A DNA stretch of 64,000 nucleotides from Deinococcus aestuarii (GCF_018863415.1 NZ_JAHKSN010000020.1:1-64000), one strand, 5' to 3'. Counted from the stretch's first letter, positions 34,901-43,402 are shown. The notes: generated by a model not told the origin, from the letters alone. A program made the numbers and translations.

Positions 34901-35241
34901 CCCGCGTCCGCCCGGATGCCCAGCATGCCTTGGGGCACTGTTCCCGGGGTGAACCGAAGCTCGGCCCCGGCCAACCAGTCGGCCAGTTGCCGTGCCAGGG
35001 CGGGACCATTGAGGCGATTGCGGGCGGCGCGGTCCGTTTCCGTGCCGAACAGGTCCAGCACGTTCACATCCTGCGGGAGGATGAGCCTTTTGGAATGCGC
35101 CGCGAGCAACAGCTCACGCGCCTCCTGAAAGGCGAACAGCGAGAGTTGTGGCGTGGCGACATCCAGGCTGTAGGCCGGGGGAAGAGCGGACTGAAGGTGA
35201 GCCAGGACTGTATCTGCACCCTGGTTGCGGACGAGCTTCAT
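31969..35241 (-). CDS. SNF2-family helicase of the type III cluster, 1090 aa
   Basis: Start at MKLVRNQG. A longer reading adds an unsupported leader. Motor motifs: Walker A ADSVGLGKT at 251-259, DESHNFRN, LSATPVNNRL, IVFTAF, then TDCISEGQNLQDCD and QRFGRIDRIGS. The first 240 residues are an unassigned N-terminal domain. Helicases of this kind stand beside DUF4391, mod and res genes in many genomes. The operon runs helicase, DUF4391, then mod, extra gene and res. Confidence 0.85.
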   Translation of the reverse strand: MKLVRNQGADTVLAHLQSALPPAYSLDVATPQLSLFAFQEARELLLAAHSKRLILPQDVNVLDLFGTETDRAARNRLNGPALARQLADWLAGAELRFTPGTVPQGMLGIRADAGSLRVIAGQCALTTPGLGLTPGHPLSLIQCTETADEAGLLGAWFDQMWASQVAGQADKDALLTHLRALSVPNPPSRIYHAVLYHVFKELGGELDEERIVRSGTGIKDTEIWRMLFRFQRDGVVGVIDKLERLGGCIVADSVGLGKTFTALAVIKYYELRNDRVLVLAPKRLRDNWTLYRANDRRNPLAADRFHYDVLNHTDLSRDHGLSGELDLAHVNWGNYDLVVIDESHNFRNKAAVNTRVTRYSRLMEQIIQSGVKTRVLMLSATPVNNRLADLKNQIAFVTEGDDTALSGQGIPSVEGTTRRAQLQFNAWLRLPEEERTPAHLTDMLGFDYFRLLDLLTIARSRKHIQRYYGTAETGKFPERLPPLNVKAEVDSRGLFPAIQEINTEIRRLSLAAYAPMKYLLPHKREEYERRYLTRLGSTKAGQVFRQSDREQNMIHLLRVNLLKRMESAVHAFMLTLERQLADVEHTLARLDAYDGHGGGDISEPGIEDLAEDDPMLETQAVGREVKVLLADVDRVRWRQDLEEDRDRLAALLHSAREVLPAQDDKLSQLRRVIGSKLAHPLNPGNRKVIVFTAFADTAKYLYAQLSGWASQVHGMQTALVTGSGSNKTTLPGLRTDLASILTAFSPRSKGRPADLSGEGELDLLIATDCISEGQNLQDCDLLVNYDIHWNPVRIIQRFGRIDRIGSPNDRIQLVNFWPNMELDEYINLESRVSGRMMLLDISATGEENLIEAQAGNVMNDLEYRRKQLQQLQNTVMDLEDLGSGLSLTDLTLNDFRVDLTTYLGAHPDAAQEFERLPPGIFAAVVSDGTIPPGTLFCLRAATPGALSAVEKDYPLSPHFLVHVGEDGAALLPYTQAKQALDRLRKLSAGRDQPEEGAVERFERLTRRGERMEDVQTHLTAAVQAITGKAEERAAASLFNLGGTHTGKGGSAGVNDFEVVAYLAILPVAPAVTGVATSATLAAEAAGRSGR

Positions 35242-35349
35242 GTCGCCGATTTTCTCATTCCTTGGGCTCTGCGTGCCGCGGGTTTGCGGGAGGGGCAGGA
35301 CAGCCTGGGTGGGAGCGTCTGGGCGTTGCACAACTCCAGCTCAATCAAA

Positions 35350-35455
35350 TGTCGCCGAGAAAGGCGAGGTGACGCTCCAGCTCCTCGCGGATAGGCCCGT
35401 ACTCTGCCACCCGCCACCCCTCTTCTCACTGGGCCTGCATCTCAGCGCGTGCCCA
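35350..35455 (-). pseudogene. IS110-like transposase fragment, left copy
   Basis: Minus-strand reading gives EMQAQ-stop-EE, then VAEYGPIREELERHLAFLGD. This matches LEMRAQEEERLRGAEYAPLQ and EDLERHLFFLD in the gene at 37701-38264. The DNA also aligns (35354-35450 with 37792-37890) with few gaps. It contains a stop codon and has lost both ends. Together with the right copy it brackets the zinc-ribbon/HEPN module. Confidence 0.75.
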
Positions 35456-35566
35456 TCAAGGCTAGGGGTGGCCGAGGCACAGATGGGGTCGGACGATTCC
35501 AAAATCAGTTGTGAGTGAGAAATATGTGCTGTAGCCTCACCGTCAGCATCTTCTAGGAGGCCGACG

Positions 35567-36784
35567 ATGATGACCTGTCCGAATTGCGAGCACCAGACAG
35601 ACGCGAACCTAAACTTCTGCATGCACTGCTATCAGCAGACGAAGTGCATCAAGTGCAAGAACACTCTGGTTAAGGGCGCACCCAGATGCCTGCACTGTGG
35701 GGAATCGCTTGTTGGCAGCGGGGCGCAGGCGAGCACGCAGAACACGGTGCACCTGGAGGAGAAGTCCGAGCGCAAAGGAGAGAACTACTCCAACTATCGG
35801 AGGCTGACCATCAGCGCCAACGACGACGCCATTCCAGGATTCGCCAACGCCCTCAGCGGCAGTTTGGGCGCCGTCCACCAGCCGCAACGGACCATCACCG
35901 CCGAGACCAGGAGGCAGCAAGCCTTGCCGGTCGCACAGCAGGATGGGGCGCCTACCGCTTCTGAGGAAGCGATTGAGGAGGCTGAGGAGGTGCACGTGCC
36001 ACAGGTGCTTGCGCCTACGCCTGAACTCAAGCAGATCGGAGAACTCTTCGACCGTAATTCCTCAGGGGTCATCGTTTCCAAGGAGCCAGACTTTAAGGGG
36101 AAGACGCAGAAAGAGCAGCAGGTCCGCTTCACACTGCTGTTCGCCTATGCGCACGAGCACCTCGGGGGCGGAGGTGTGTCGCGGGAGATCATCTATGCTG
36201 CCGCGAGGGCGCGCAACATCTTCGATGCAAACCTCGGCCGCTACATGCCGACTATTCTCCGCGAGCACTTCTACGAGGACTCGGAGGGCATTTACAAGCT
36301 GAACCGCGCAGGAACCGAGTCTGTGAAGGGATACATTGCTGAAATCTTCGACCCTGAGATTCCAGCAGGGCGGTCCTACTGGGAGTCCAGCTCGAAGCCA
36401 CCACGGCCGCGTTCCTCCATCGGCAAGTCGGATCAGAAGCTGGTGGAGGAGTGGCTCGCAATCCCATCCAAGTTTGATGGACTGGACGTTCGGTTTATCA
36501 CCAAGACGGTTGACCATGTAGTGTTTGCAATCTGGCTCATAACACGCGGCTTGGATGTCGTCAAGTCGGTTGCACCATCTGTCGCCTTTGACTACTATAA
36601 GAAGAAGTTCGAGACGATTAACATCGATTATAAGCAGTTCGGCCGCGAGATCAGCCGGGAGACCATGAGGCAACTGCTGGAGCAGACAGCCGACCGGAAG
36701 TATTACCCGAAGCAGGAAGCGGACGCACTCGTCGAAGGTTGGCTAATGGAGCGGGGCATTACGGCGCCCTATAGGGAAGGATGA
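35567..36784 (+). CDS. double zinc-ribbon protein, first gene of a two-gene module, 405 aa
   Basis: N terminus has two Cys4 ribbons: C4/C7/C18/C21 and C27/C30/C41/C44. A Glu/Ala-rich flexible linker follows (about 50-150). Residues about 165-265 may be a winged-helix region (FTLLFAYAHEHLG, YMPTILREHFYE, GIYKLNRAGTESV). The C terminus (about 290-405) is helical and unassigned. The ATG follows AGGAGG 9 bases before. Stop overlaps the next gene (ATGA). Composition is A/T-richer than the backbone. No known system is recognised; defence is suggested by neighbours and by the HEPN-like partner. Confidence 0.6.
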   Translation: MMTCPNCEHQTDANLNFCMHCYQQTKCIKCKNTLVKGAPRCLHCGESLVGSGAQASTQNTVHLEEKSERKGENYSNYRRLTISANDDAIPGFANALSGSLGAVHQPQRTITAETRRQQALPVAQQDGAPTASEEAIEEAEEVHVPQVLAPTPELKQIGELFDRNSSGVIVSKEPDFKGKTQKEQQVRFTLLFAYAHEHLGGGGVSREIIYAAARARNIFDANLGRYMPTILREHFYEDSEGIYKLNRAGTESVKGYIAEIFDPEIPAGRSYWESSSKPPRPRSSIGKSDQKLVEEWLAIPSKFDGLDVRFITKTVDHVVFAIWLITRGLDVVKSVAPSVAFDYYKKKFETINIDYKQFGREISRETMRQLLEQTADRKYYPKQEADALVEGWLMERGITAPYREG

Positions 36785-37563
36785 CGAGCTTCCAAGCAGA
36801 TATTCAGACGCTGGTAACGAAGCTCTCCTCGTCGCTGCCGAAGGAGATTATTGAACGACTGATCACTGAGTACATCGAGATTAAGCATCAGTTCGTGCTC
36901 AACAAGCACCGGCCCAGCGAGCTGTCGGGGGGGCACTTTGCAGAGACGATGGTGCGCTTGCTTGAGCACATGAGGCAGGGGACATACACGCCGTTCGGAA
37001 CCACAATCAGAGCGCCGAACATCCTTGGACCGTTCATGAACGATACCGCGATGCCTGCTTCTTTCCGGCAGTTCGTCACCGCGCTCCTTCCCGTCATGAT
37101 GGACGTCCGCAATCGTCGCGGTGTCGCTCACCCGGGAGGAGACATCAACCCTAACTACGCCGACTCCGTGTTTGTCGTCCACTGTGCAGACTGGCTAATG
37201 ACGGAGGTGGTCCGCCACTTCTACGCGTGCAGCATCCAGGAGGCCACTCGGCTGGTGGCAAGCATCAACCAGGCCAAGGTTCCGGTCGTCTTCGATTACA
37301 ACGGGATCGTCCGAATTCTCGATACCAAGCTCGACTTCAAGAAGAAGACTCTATTGACGCTCTACTACAAGCGTCCGGAGGAGGTAACAGACGCCCAACT
37401 GATGACCTGGCTGAGGTACTCGTCGTTGGCTGCCTACCGCAAGAACATCCTGATCCCACTTGATAAGGAGGCGCTAATTCTACGCACAGGCGACCGCTCC
37501 ATATTGACGACTACTGGGATCAAGCACGTTGAAAAAAACATCGAGTTGAACATCGAGGTCTGA
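36781..37563 (+). CDS. HEPN-like protein, second gene of the module, 260 aa
   Basis: Helical. Residues 109-121 read VRNRRGVAHPGGD: R110-N111 and H117 form an RX6H motif (R112 to H117 would be RX4H), as in HEPN RNases. Downstream helices (FVVHCADWLMTEVVRHF) fit the fold. The C-terminal part (about 150-260) has strands and may be a wHTH (VTDAQLMTWLRYSSLAAYRK). Coupled by ATGA to the zinc-ribbon gene. Plausible pairing: sensor or adaptor plus toxin. A terminator follows. Confidence 0.6.
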   Translation: MTSFQADIQTLVTKLSSSLPKEIIERLITEYIEIKHQFVLNKHRPSELSGGHFAETMVRLLEHMRQGTYTPFGTTIRAPNILGPFMNDTAMPASFRQFVTALLPVMMDVRNRRGVAHPGGDINPNYADSVFVVHCADWLMTEVVRHFYACSIQEATRLVASINQAKVPVVFDYNGIVRILDTKLDFKKKTLLTLYYKRPEEVTDAQLMTWLRYSSLAAYRKNILIPLDKEALILRTGDRSILTTTGIKHVEKNIELNIEV

Positions 37564-37620
37564 ACCAGTTCCCGTTGGCAGGGATGCCAATTGAGTCCTT
37601 GAATCTGAAGTTGAGGGCCA

Positions 37621-37642
37621 GCGCCCCTGCTCAGAGGGGCGC
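37621..37642 (+). terminator. terminator after the zinc-ribbon/HEPN pair
   Basis: GCGCCCCT (37621-37628) pairs with AGGGGCGC (37635-37642), 6-base loop. It closes the two-gene operon before the IS110-like gene, which runs the other way. Confidence 0.65.
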
Positions 37643-37700
37643 CGGGATGAAAACGCATCGTGCTCTCCTTACGATATAGAGTAGGAAAAGCGAGCCCCCG

Positions 37701-38264
37701 TCAGCCTTCCCCCTGGGCCTCCGCGCCCTCCCGAGGCAGGACTGCCTGCACCATGTAGAGCAACAGCTCGTGCAGCCGCCCCAACTGCCGGTCAAGGAAG
37801 AACAGGTGACGCTCCAAGTCCTCCTGGAGAGGTGCGTACTCGGCCCCCCGCAACCGCTCTTCCTCCTGAGCCCGCATCTCCAGCACCTGCCGCCGCCGCG
37901 CCAGCAGCAGGCGAACCCGTTCGTCGGACCCCTCTTGGGTGACGAACCGGACAGACCCGGCCATCTGCACCACGGTGGTCGCACCTGAGAGCCCTGCGCC
38001 AGCAGTCGCCGCGAAGGCCCGCACCTGCTCCTTGGAGGTCACCCTCACCCGCACGCCGCGTTCCAGCAGCGCCACCATCACGGGCAGTTCTCCACCACCC
38101 AGCGCCTGCACCAGCACCGCCGCCGGGCGCAGCTCGCCGATACGCTGGGCCAACCGCTCCACGCCTTCCAGGGAATCGTCCTCGGAGAAGACTTCACCCG
38201 TCGGGGCGACGGCCGCCCGCCAGGCCCCCCGGCTGTGCTTCAGACCGACGTACACCTCCGACAT
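37701..38264 (-). CDS. IS110-like transposase N-terminal domain with lost catalytic residues, 187 aa
   Basis: The fold signature of IS110 RuvC-like domain is visible: EVYVGLKHSRGAWRAAV at the start, LVQALGGGELPVMVALLERG, and LLARRRQVLEMRAQEEERL. The catalytic acids are replaced: the Asp of VGxD is Lys, the Glu before the GG loop is Gln, and the TDxxDA motif reads SGATTV. The C-terminal serine domain is absent. Yet the frame is intact and has a strong ribosome site (GAGGAGG, 8 bases before ATG). Either a recent relic or a domesticated protein. Confidence 0.65.
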   Translation of the reverse strand: MSEVYVGLKHSRGAWRAAVAPTGEVFSEDDSLEGVERLAQRIGELRPAAVLVQALGGGELPVMVALLERGVRVRVTSKEQVRAFAATAGAGLSGATTVVQMAGSVRFVTQEGSDERVRLLLARRRQVLEMRAQEEERLRGAEYAPLQEDLERHLFFLDRQLGRLHELLLYMVQAVLPREGAEAQGEG

Positions 38265-38274
38265 GCCCACCTCC

Positions 38275-38559
38275 TCAGAACGGGATCAGGAGGTTCAGCA
38301 ATCGCCGCAGTTCGTCCGGCGAATCATCCGCCGTCCGGGTGGCGGCGCGGGCAGCCATCTCCCGGAACTCCTCCTCGGACGGGAGCGCCGTGGCCTCCAC
38401 GGTGAGGGTATGGGGAGACCACCCGGCCTCGCTGCCGCACTCGAGAAGCACCTCATCTGGGCCGTAGCAGCGCCCGGGCTCCAGCTCGAAGCGGGCTCGC
38501 CACACCCCCTCGGGCGCCAGGACGATGAAGAGGAAGGAAGAGAGCGTCACTGCTCCCAT
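38275..38559 (-). CDS. hypothetical protein, 94 aa
   Basis: Start at MGAVTLSSF. Upstream codons of the frame are not supported by a ribosome site. Beta-rich first half (FLFIVLAPEGVWRARFELEP), helical C terminus (EEEFREMAARAATR, LRRLLNLLIPF). Directly upstream of the IS110-like gene, 10 bases apart, and probably cotranscribed. No family recognised. Confidence 0.5.
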   Translation of the reverse strand: MGAVTLSSFLFIVLAPEGVWRARFELEPGRCYGPDEVLLECGSEAGWSPHTLTVEATALPSEEEFREMAARAATRTADDSPDELRRLLNLLIPF

Positions 38560-38850
38560 TCTGCCCCCACAAAGGTGAAAAGCACGAACACGTCGGGAAA
38601 GTCGAGGCGTCCCAGCGGCAGAGAGGGTCCGCAAAAAACAAAGAGGGGCCCCGTCCCGCCCTGTGCCTCTTCAGAAGGCGTGTCCGGGGATGTGGCGGTG
38701 CCATCTTGATCCATCCACCTGTTCCTGGGAACGAGCACGTCTGCCGGCCAGACGCCTCAGCGCCACGCTATCGTAAGTACGTCTCACACGCTGTGAAGCG
38801 GACAGATGAGCATGAACTTTTCCTACCACTGCCGCACTGGAGGTGTGCCC

Positions 38851-40863
38851 GTGAGCACGCTCGTGATCGTGGAATCGCCCAGCAAGGCGAAGAAGATTCA
38901 GTCCTACCTGGGCAGCGGGTACGTGGTGCGCGCGAGCCTGGGGCACGTGCGGGACCTCCCCTCGACCAAGGCAGAGATCCCCGCGAAGTACGCGGGCGAG
39001 GCCTGGGCCCGCCTGGGCGTGCATGTCGAGGAGGGCTTCAAGCCGCTGTACATCGTGCCCGCGAGCAAGGCCAAGGTGGTCAAGGAATTGCGCGAGCTGG
39101 CGAAAGGCGCCGACCGCGTGCTCCTGGCCACCGACCCGGACCGCGAGGGGGAGGCCATCGCCTGGCACCTGGCGCGGGCGCTCGGGCTGGGGACGGACCC
39201 CGAGCGCATGACCTTCCACGAGATCACGAAGGACGCCATTCAGGCGGCGGCGCGTCGGACCCGGCCCATCGACTACGCCCTGGTGGGCGCGCAGGAATCC
39301 CGCCGCATCATTGACCGGCTGCTGGGCTACGGGGTCTCACCCCTGCTGTGGAACAGCATCTCGTCCGGCCTCTCCGCTGGGCGGGTCCAGTCCGCCGCGC
39401 TGGCTGCCCTCGCCCACCGCGAGCAGGCCCGCATGGCGCATGTGGCCGCGCCGTACTGGCGCGTGACGGCCACGGTGGGAGAACCGGCCTTCACCGCCAC
39501 GGTGTTCAGCGTGAGCGGGAAGCGCCTCGCCACGCCCAAGGACTTCGACCCGGCCACCGGCCAGCTCAGAACGCCCGCGCTCGTGCTGACCCCGGAGCAG
39601 GCCGCGCAGCTCGTCGCGTTCCTCAAGGCCCGACCGGTGACGGTCGCGGCCGTCGAGCGCACGCCCTACTCGACCCGGCCCCCGGCCCCCTTCACCACCT
39701 CGACCCTCCAGCAGGAAGCCTCCAAGGGACTCAAGTTCAGCCCCAAGCAGAGCATGGACGTGGCCCAACGGCTGTACGAGGGCGGCCACATAACGTACAT
39801 GCGGACGGACAGCCCCTCGCTCAGCGAGGAGGCCACCCAGGCAGCCCGTGCGGTCGCCGTGGCGGCCTTCGGCGCGTCCGCCGTGCCCGCCGCCCCCCGC
39901 GAGTACGCCGCGAAGGCCAAAAACGCCCAGGAGGCCCATGAGGCGATCCGCCCGGCGGGGCGCTCGTTCAAGGCACCGCAGGACACCGGCCTCTCGGGGG
40001 GTGAGCTGGCGCTGTACGACCTGATCTACCGCCGCACGGTCGCCTCGCAGATGCTCGACGTGCAGGGCACGAAAACGGGCCTGACCCTCAAGGCGGGCGG
40101 GGTACAGCTCGGCGCCACGGGTCGCACCGTGACCGAGCCGGGGTTCACGCGGCTGTACCAGGACGTGCCCGAAGGGGAGGGCGAGGACGCCCAAGCCCTT
40201 CCCGACGTGCAGGAAGGAACCACGCTGCCCGTGCAGGACGCCCGGGCCGAGGAGAAACACACCCCGGCGCCGGGACGTTTCACCGAGGCCTCGCTGGTGC
40301 GCGCACTGGAAAAGGTCGGCGTGGGTCGCCCCTCCACCTACGCCTCGATCCTCAGCACCCTCGACGCACGCGGGTACACGCGGGTGGTGAAGCGCCAGCT
40401 CACCGTGACCTGGCTGGGCCTGCTCGTCAGCGCCTACCTCTCGAAGTTTTTTGCGGACCTCGTAGACGTGCAGTTCACCGCACAGATGGAGGCGGACTTG
40501 GACCAGATCGCCGTGGGCGCCCTACGGCGTGAGGCGTACCTGACTCGCTTCTGGACCGAAGGCTTCGCCCGGGTCATCGCGCGGGCGCCGCAGCAGGCCC
40601 CCAGCGTGCCGGTGCCCCGCGTGCCCGGCGCGGTCGTCACCGTGAAGGCGGGGGAGGTCGTGCTGAGCCTGGACGGCCGTTCCGCTCCCCTGCCGCCCGA
40701 GCTGAGCCCGGACGAACTCACGGCGGAGGTGGCCGGTGAAGTCCTCTCCGGGACGGCCCTGGGTCCGGTGCGTCGTGCGGCGACACGTGAGGGCAAGGTT
40801 CGCAGAACAGGCGGCAGCCTGAAGAAGCGTGCAGGTGCCCCCCGGAAGAAAAAGGCCGCGTAG
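38851..40863 (+). CDS. topA: type IA DNA topoisomerase, 670 aa
   Basis: GTG start with GGAGGTG 9 bases before. Toprim domain: E8 in VESPSKAKKI and DxDxE in TDPDREGE (D95, D97, E101). Catalytic Y316 in GHITYMRTDSP. The usual C-terminal zinc fingers are missing, and the protein ends in a Lys/Arg-rich tail. A second, plasmid-borne TopA is common on conjugative elements and may relax DNA during transfer or replication. It lies beside the conjugation region. Confidence 0.93.
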   Translation: MSTLVIVESPSKAKKIQSYLGSGYVVRASLGHVRDLPSTKAEIPAKYAGEAWARLGVHVEEGFKPLYIVPASKAKVVKELRELAKGADRVLLATDPDREGEAIAWHLARALGLGTDPERMTFHEITKDAIQAAARRTRPIDYALVGAQESRRIIDRLLGYGVSPLLWNSISSGLSAGRVQSAALAALAHREQARMAHVAAPYWRVTATVGEPAFTATVFSVSGKRLATPKDFDPATGQLRTPALVLTPEQAAQLVAFLKARPVTVAAVERTPYSTRPPAPFTTSTLQQEASKGLKFSPKQSMDVAQRLYEGGHITYMRTDSPSLSEEATQAARAVAVAAFGASAVPAAPREYAAKAKNAQEAHEAIRPAGRSFKAPQDTGLSGGELALYDLIYRRTVASQMLDVQGTKTGLTLKAGGVQLGATGRTVTEPGFTRLYQDVPEGEGEDAQALPDVQEGTTLPVQDARAEEKHTPAPGRFTEASLVRALEKVGVGRPSTYASILSTLDARGYTRVVKRQLTVTWLGLLVSAYLSKFFADLVDVQFTAQMEADLDQIAVGALRREAYLTRFWTEGFARVIARAPQQAPSVPVPRVPGAVVTVKAGEVVLSLDGRSAPLPPELSPDELTAEVAGEVLSGTALGPVRRAATREGKVRRTGGSLKKRAGAPRKKKAA

Positions 40864-40963
40864 AACGGCAGGAGACCTGTCACTCCGTCGTTGCGGTTCT
40901 GGAACCTTTCCGCACGTTTCCACTCACGCACCTTCAGTACGCTGAAGGGGAAAGGAGGTTTGT

Positions 40964-41224
40964 ATGCTCAACCCGTCTCCCGTCACGTCCCCTGTTTCCG
41001 CGGCCCTGCCCGGTGTCCTGGACACCATGCGCGCCGCCGATTCCCGGCTGGTGCGTCTCGTGTTCGCCCTGACCTTTGCGTTCATCGTCATGTCGGCGCT
41101 TGCGCTGCCGCTGGGTTGCACGACCGCCGGGCACCTGGTCAACTCGGCGCTCGACGACGCCACACTGCTGATGTTCGCCATGCTCCCGGTTCTGTACCTC
41201 TCCGGTCGGCAGCGCCGTTCCTGA
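40964..41224 (+). CDS. small two-helix membrane protein, 86 aa
   Basis: Two predicted membrane segments (LVRLVFALTFAFIVMSALAL and ATLLMFAMLPVLYLSG). Very good ribosome site (AAAGGAGG, 7 bases before ATG). A short hairpin (CCTTCAG-TACG-CTGAAGG, 40931-40948) precedes it and could end topA transcription. A terminator follows. Function unknown; conjugation or plasmid context. Confidence 0.65.
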   Translation: MLNPSPVTSPVSAALPGVLDTMRAADSRLVRLVFALTFAFIVMSALALPLGCTTAGHLVNSALDDATLLMFAMLPVLYLSGRQRRS

Positions 41225-41236
41225 CCGCAGCGGCCA

Positions 41237-41257
41237 GCGGGGGCGGCGAGCCCCCGC
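41237..41257 (+). terminator. terminator after the small membrane protein
   Basis: GCGGGGGC (41237-41244) pairs with GCCCCCGC (41250-41257), loop GGCGA, followed by CTTCTGTT. Confidence 0.65.
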
Positions 41258-41319
41258 CTTCTGTTGCACCTGGCCCGACCCGGCGACAAGGGCCGTCCGC
41301 AAAAAGTAAGGTGAGGGGT

Positions 41320-42039
41320 ATGCCACGTCTGTCCAGTCTCGTGTTTTGCGTCATGGCCTCCTGCGCACTCGCGCAGACCGCACAGGGCATCACCGTCAAG
41401 CAGAACAGCGTCATGCTGACCTACGCGCCCGAGACGGGGTTCGTCGTGCGCGTGCAGAGTCGTCTCGCGGCCGACTTTCCCAAGGGGGAGCGGGTCGTTC
41501 AGGCCAACGTCTCGTGTGACTCGATCCAGGTCAGCAACCTGACGCGCGCCGACGAGGACGACGTGGCCGCCTGGCGCAAGCGCTTTGTGCAGGACAACAT
41601 GATCGTGCTGGGGTCCACGCGCCTCTCCTGCCAGGACGGCCGCCTGGTGGTTCGCGCCGGGAACCGCGCGGCCCTCCTGCAACGCTTTCCCAACTACGCC
41701 CCTTCGTACACCCCCGAGCAGCGCGCGGAGCTGGAGGCCCTGGACCGCTATCCCGCGCTGACGCTGTATCGGGATGGCGTGGAGTTCCTGGGGTTTCGTT
41801 TTCTGTTCACAGGCGGCAAGGTGACGGCCGACAGCTCGGAGGGCCAGATGGCCGTCTCCCAGGGTGGCAAGCCGCGGCCCGTACTGTTCGACGGGAAGCT
41901 GACGCCGGTGCCGCTCAACAACCAGCGGCCCTACACCCTGCACACCTCCGTCCCGGGCAGCAAGGTGTGGTCGAACCTGCGGGTAGATTCCGTGACCGGC
42001 ACCGTGACGATCTGGTCCAGCGAAACGCCCCAGCCATAG
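41320..42039 (+). CDS. secreted protein of unknown function, 239 aa
   Basis: Start at MPRLSSLVFCVMASC with a signal peptide ending near ALAQTAQG. AAGGTGAGGGG is the ribosome site. A copy of the GTCCGCAAA motif lies at 41295, 17 bases before the start. The mature part is mixed alpha/beta with a Cys pair (VSCDSIQV and LSCQDGRL) that could form a disulphide. Not recognised. Converges on the nitroreductase gene. Confidence 0.6.
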   Translation: MPRLSSLVFCVMASCALAQTAQGITVKQNSVMLTYAPETGFVVRVQSRLAADFPKGERVVQANVSCDSIQVSNLTRADEDDVAAWRKRFVQDNMIVLGSTRLSCQDGRLVVRAGNRAALLQRFPNYAPSYTPEQRAELEALDRYPALTLYRDGVEFLGFRFLFTGGKVTADSSEGQMAVSQGGKPRPVLFDGKLTPVPLNNQRPYTLHTSVPGSKVWSNLRVDSVTGTVTIWSSETPQP

Positions 42040-42051
42040 CCGGGGCGCCCC

Positions 42052-42915
42052 TCACCCGTGTTCCGGCGTGGTGCAGTCCTCCCGGAACACGTACTGGTCC
42101 AGCCGCTTGCGGTGGCGGCTCGACCAGTCAATCGACGGGCGGGAGATGGTCTCAGGAACGTACCCCAGACGGTACAGGGCCATCAGCGCCAGGTCGTCCG
42201 GCACCTTGAGCAGCGCCTCGATCTCCCGCCACTGCTCGGGGATTTCCATAGGGGTGCTGACGAACTGGATGCCCATGCCGAGCTGCCCGACGGTGAGCCA
42301 AATGTTCTCCATCGCCGCGCCCATGCCGAACAGGCTGTAGAAGCCGCTCAGCTCCCCGGGCACGTACTCGGTCTTGTCCAGCAGGACCGCGAGCAGAAGG
42401 GGGCTGCCCGCCACCAACTTACGGTTGTCTTCGCCGAGACGTGCGGGCACACCCAGGGTCCGCATCAGAGACAGACCCGTGTTGGTGAACACTTGGCGCG
42501 TGAAGGGACGCAACGGCGCGGGCAGGTGGTCGAAGTACATGCCGGAGCGCGTCGCCTCCATCTCCGCTTCTGAGAAGCGGAAGTACCGCCTGTACCGCTC
42601 GAAGAAGAGGCCCCGGTCCATCAGGGTCCTCATGCTGTGGCCGGAAATGCGCGCGATCTCGTCAATGGTGCCGCGCTCCTCGATCAGTACGAAGCGCCAC
42701 GGCTGGCTGTTGAAGTGGCTGGGCGCGGCGCCCGCCACCCGCATCAGCAGGTGCTGGTGCTCGCGGCTGACGGGATCAGGTTTGAAGGGCCCGTTGGTGG
42801 TGCGGCGTGACAGGATGCCCTCGACCAGCACACGCGCCCGGTCGCGCAGGGCGTCGCTGTCCACTTCAATGCCGGTGGGGGCATCAGGAACAGCCGTGTT
42901 GTTGCCTTGATTCAT
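42052..42915 (-). CDS. nitroreductase-family FMN oxidoreductase, 287 aa
   Basis: Start at MNQGNN. Nitroreductase fold: [11 protein letters not shown] near residues 40, then [15 protein letters not shown] (FMN and phosphate contacts), and the C-terminal [24 protein letters not shown] and [10 protein letters not shown]. Reduces nitro or quinone compounds with NAD(P)H. It is longer than the usual 200-220 residues because of an insertion around 95-160. Not linked to neighbours in function. Confidence 0.88.
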   Translation of the reverse strand: MNQGNNTAVPDAPTGIEVDSDALRDRARVLVEGILSRRTTNGPFKPDPVSREHQHLLMRVAGAAPSHFNSQPWRFVLIEERGTIDEIARISGHSMRTLMDRGLFFERYRRYFRFSEAEMEATRSGMYFDHLPAPLRPFTRQVFTNTGLSLMRTLGVPARLGEDNRKLVAGSPLLLAVLLDKTEYVPGELSGFYSLFGMGAAMENIWLTVGQLGMGIQFVSTPMEIPEQWREIEALLKVPDDLALMALYRLGYVPETISRPSIDWSSRHRKRLDQYVFREDCTTPEHG

Positions 42916-43030
42916 GGCGTCCAGCCTACACGCCACGCACCAGGACGGAATTCAACGCTGGCAGCAGAGGCCAGCGGCCGCGTGATTCCCACCTGGGGCA
43001 CCATCAGGTCCGGCCTGGTAGCATCCAGCC

Positions 43031-43402
43031 ATGCGCGCGAAGCGGTACGTCCTTCAGACCGTCCGCCCACCCGGCTGGGGAGTGCTGACCCTCGCGGCGC
43101 AGCTCGCACGCCTGAAGCTGCCCCGGAAGCGGGGGTGGTATCCGCGGACACTGAACCGGGAGACCGGCCGCATGGAGTACGTGCACCGCCAGGTGGCCGC
43201 CCAGGTTCTGGGCCGTCCCCTGCTCCCCGGCGAGGTGGTTCACCACGCCAACGCCGACCGGCAGGATTTCCGGCGAGAGAATCTGCGCGTGCTGCCCTCC
43301 CAGCGGCACCATATGGCCCTGGAGCACTTGGAGCGCAAGGCCAAGGTCGGGGTGGTGCCGCTCTTCGACTACGACGAGATGCTGGGACTCGGAAGTGGCT
43401 GA
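43031..43402 (+). CDS. HNH endonuclease, 123 aa
   Basis: The HNH motif reads EVVHHANADRQDFRRENLRV, then LPSQRHHMALEH: H71/H72, N84 and H93/H94. N-terminal part (MEYVHRQVAAQVLGRPLLPG) is typical of phage-type HNH homing enzymes. The ATG lies 7 bases after TAGCAT, a leaderless-type -10. Free-standing; perhaps a selfish or restriction-type nuclease on the plasmid. Confidence 0.85.
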   Translation: MRAKRYVLQTVRPPGWGVLTLAAQLARLKLPRKRGWYPRTLNRETGRMEYVHRQVAAQVLGRPLLPGEVVHHANADRQDFRRENLRVLPSQRHHMALEHLERKAKVGVVPLFDYDEMLGLGSG

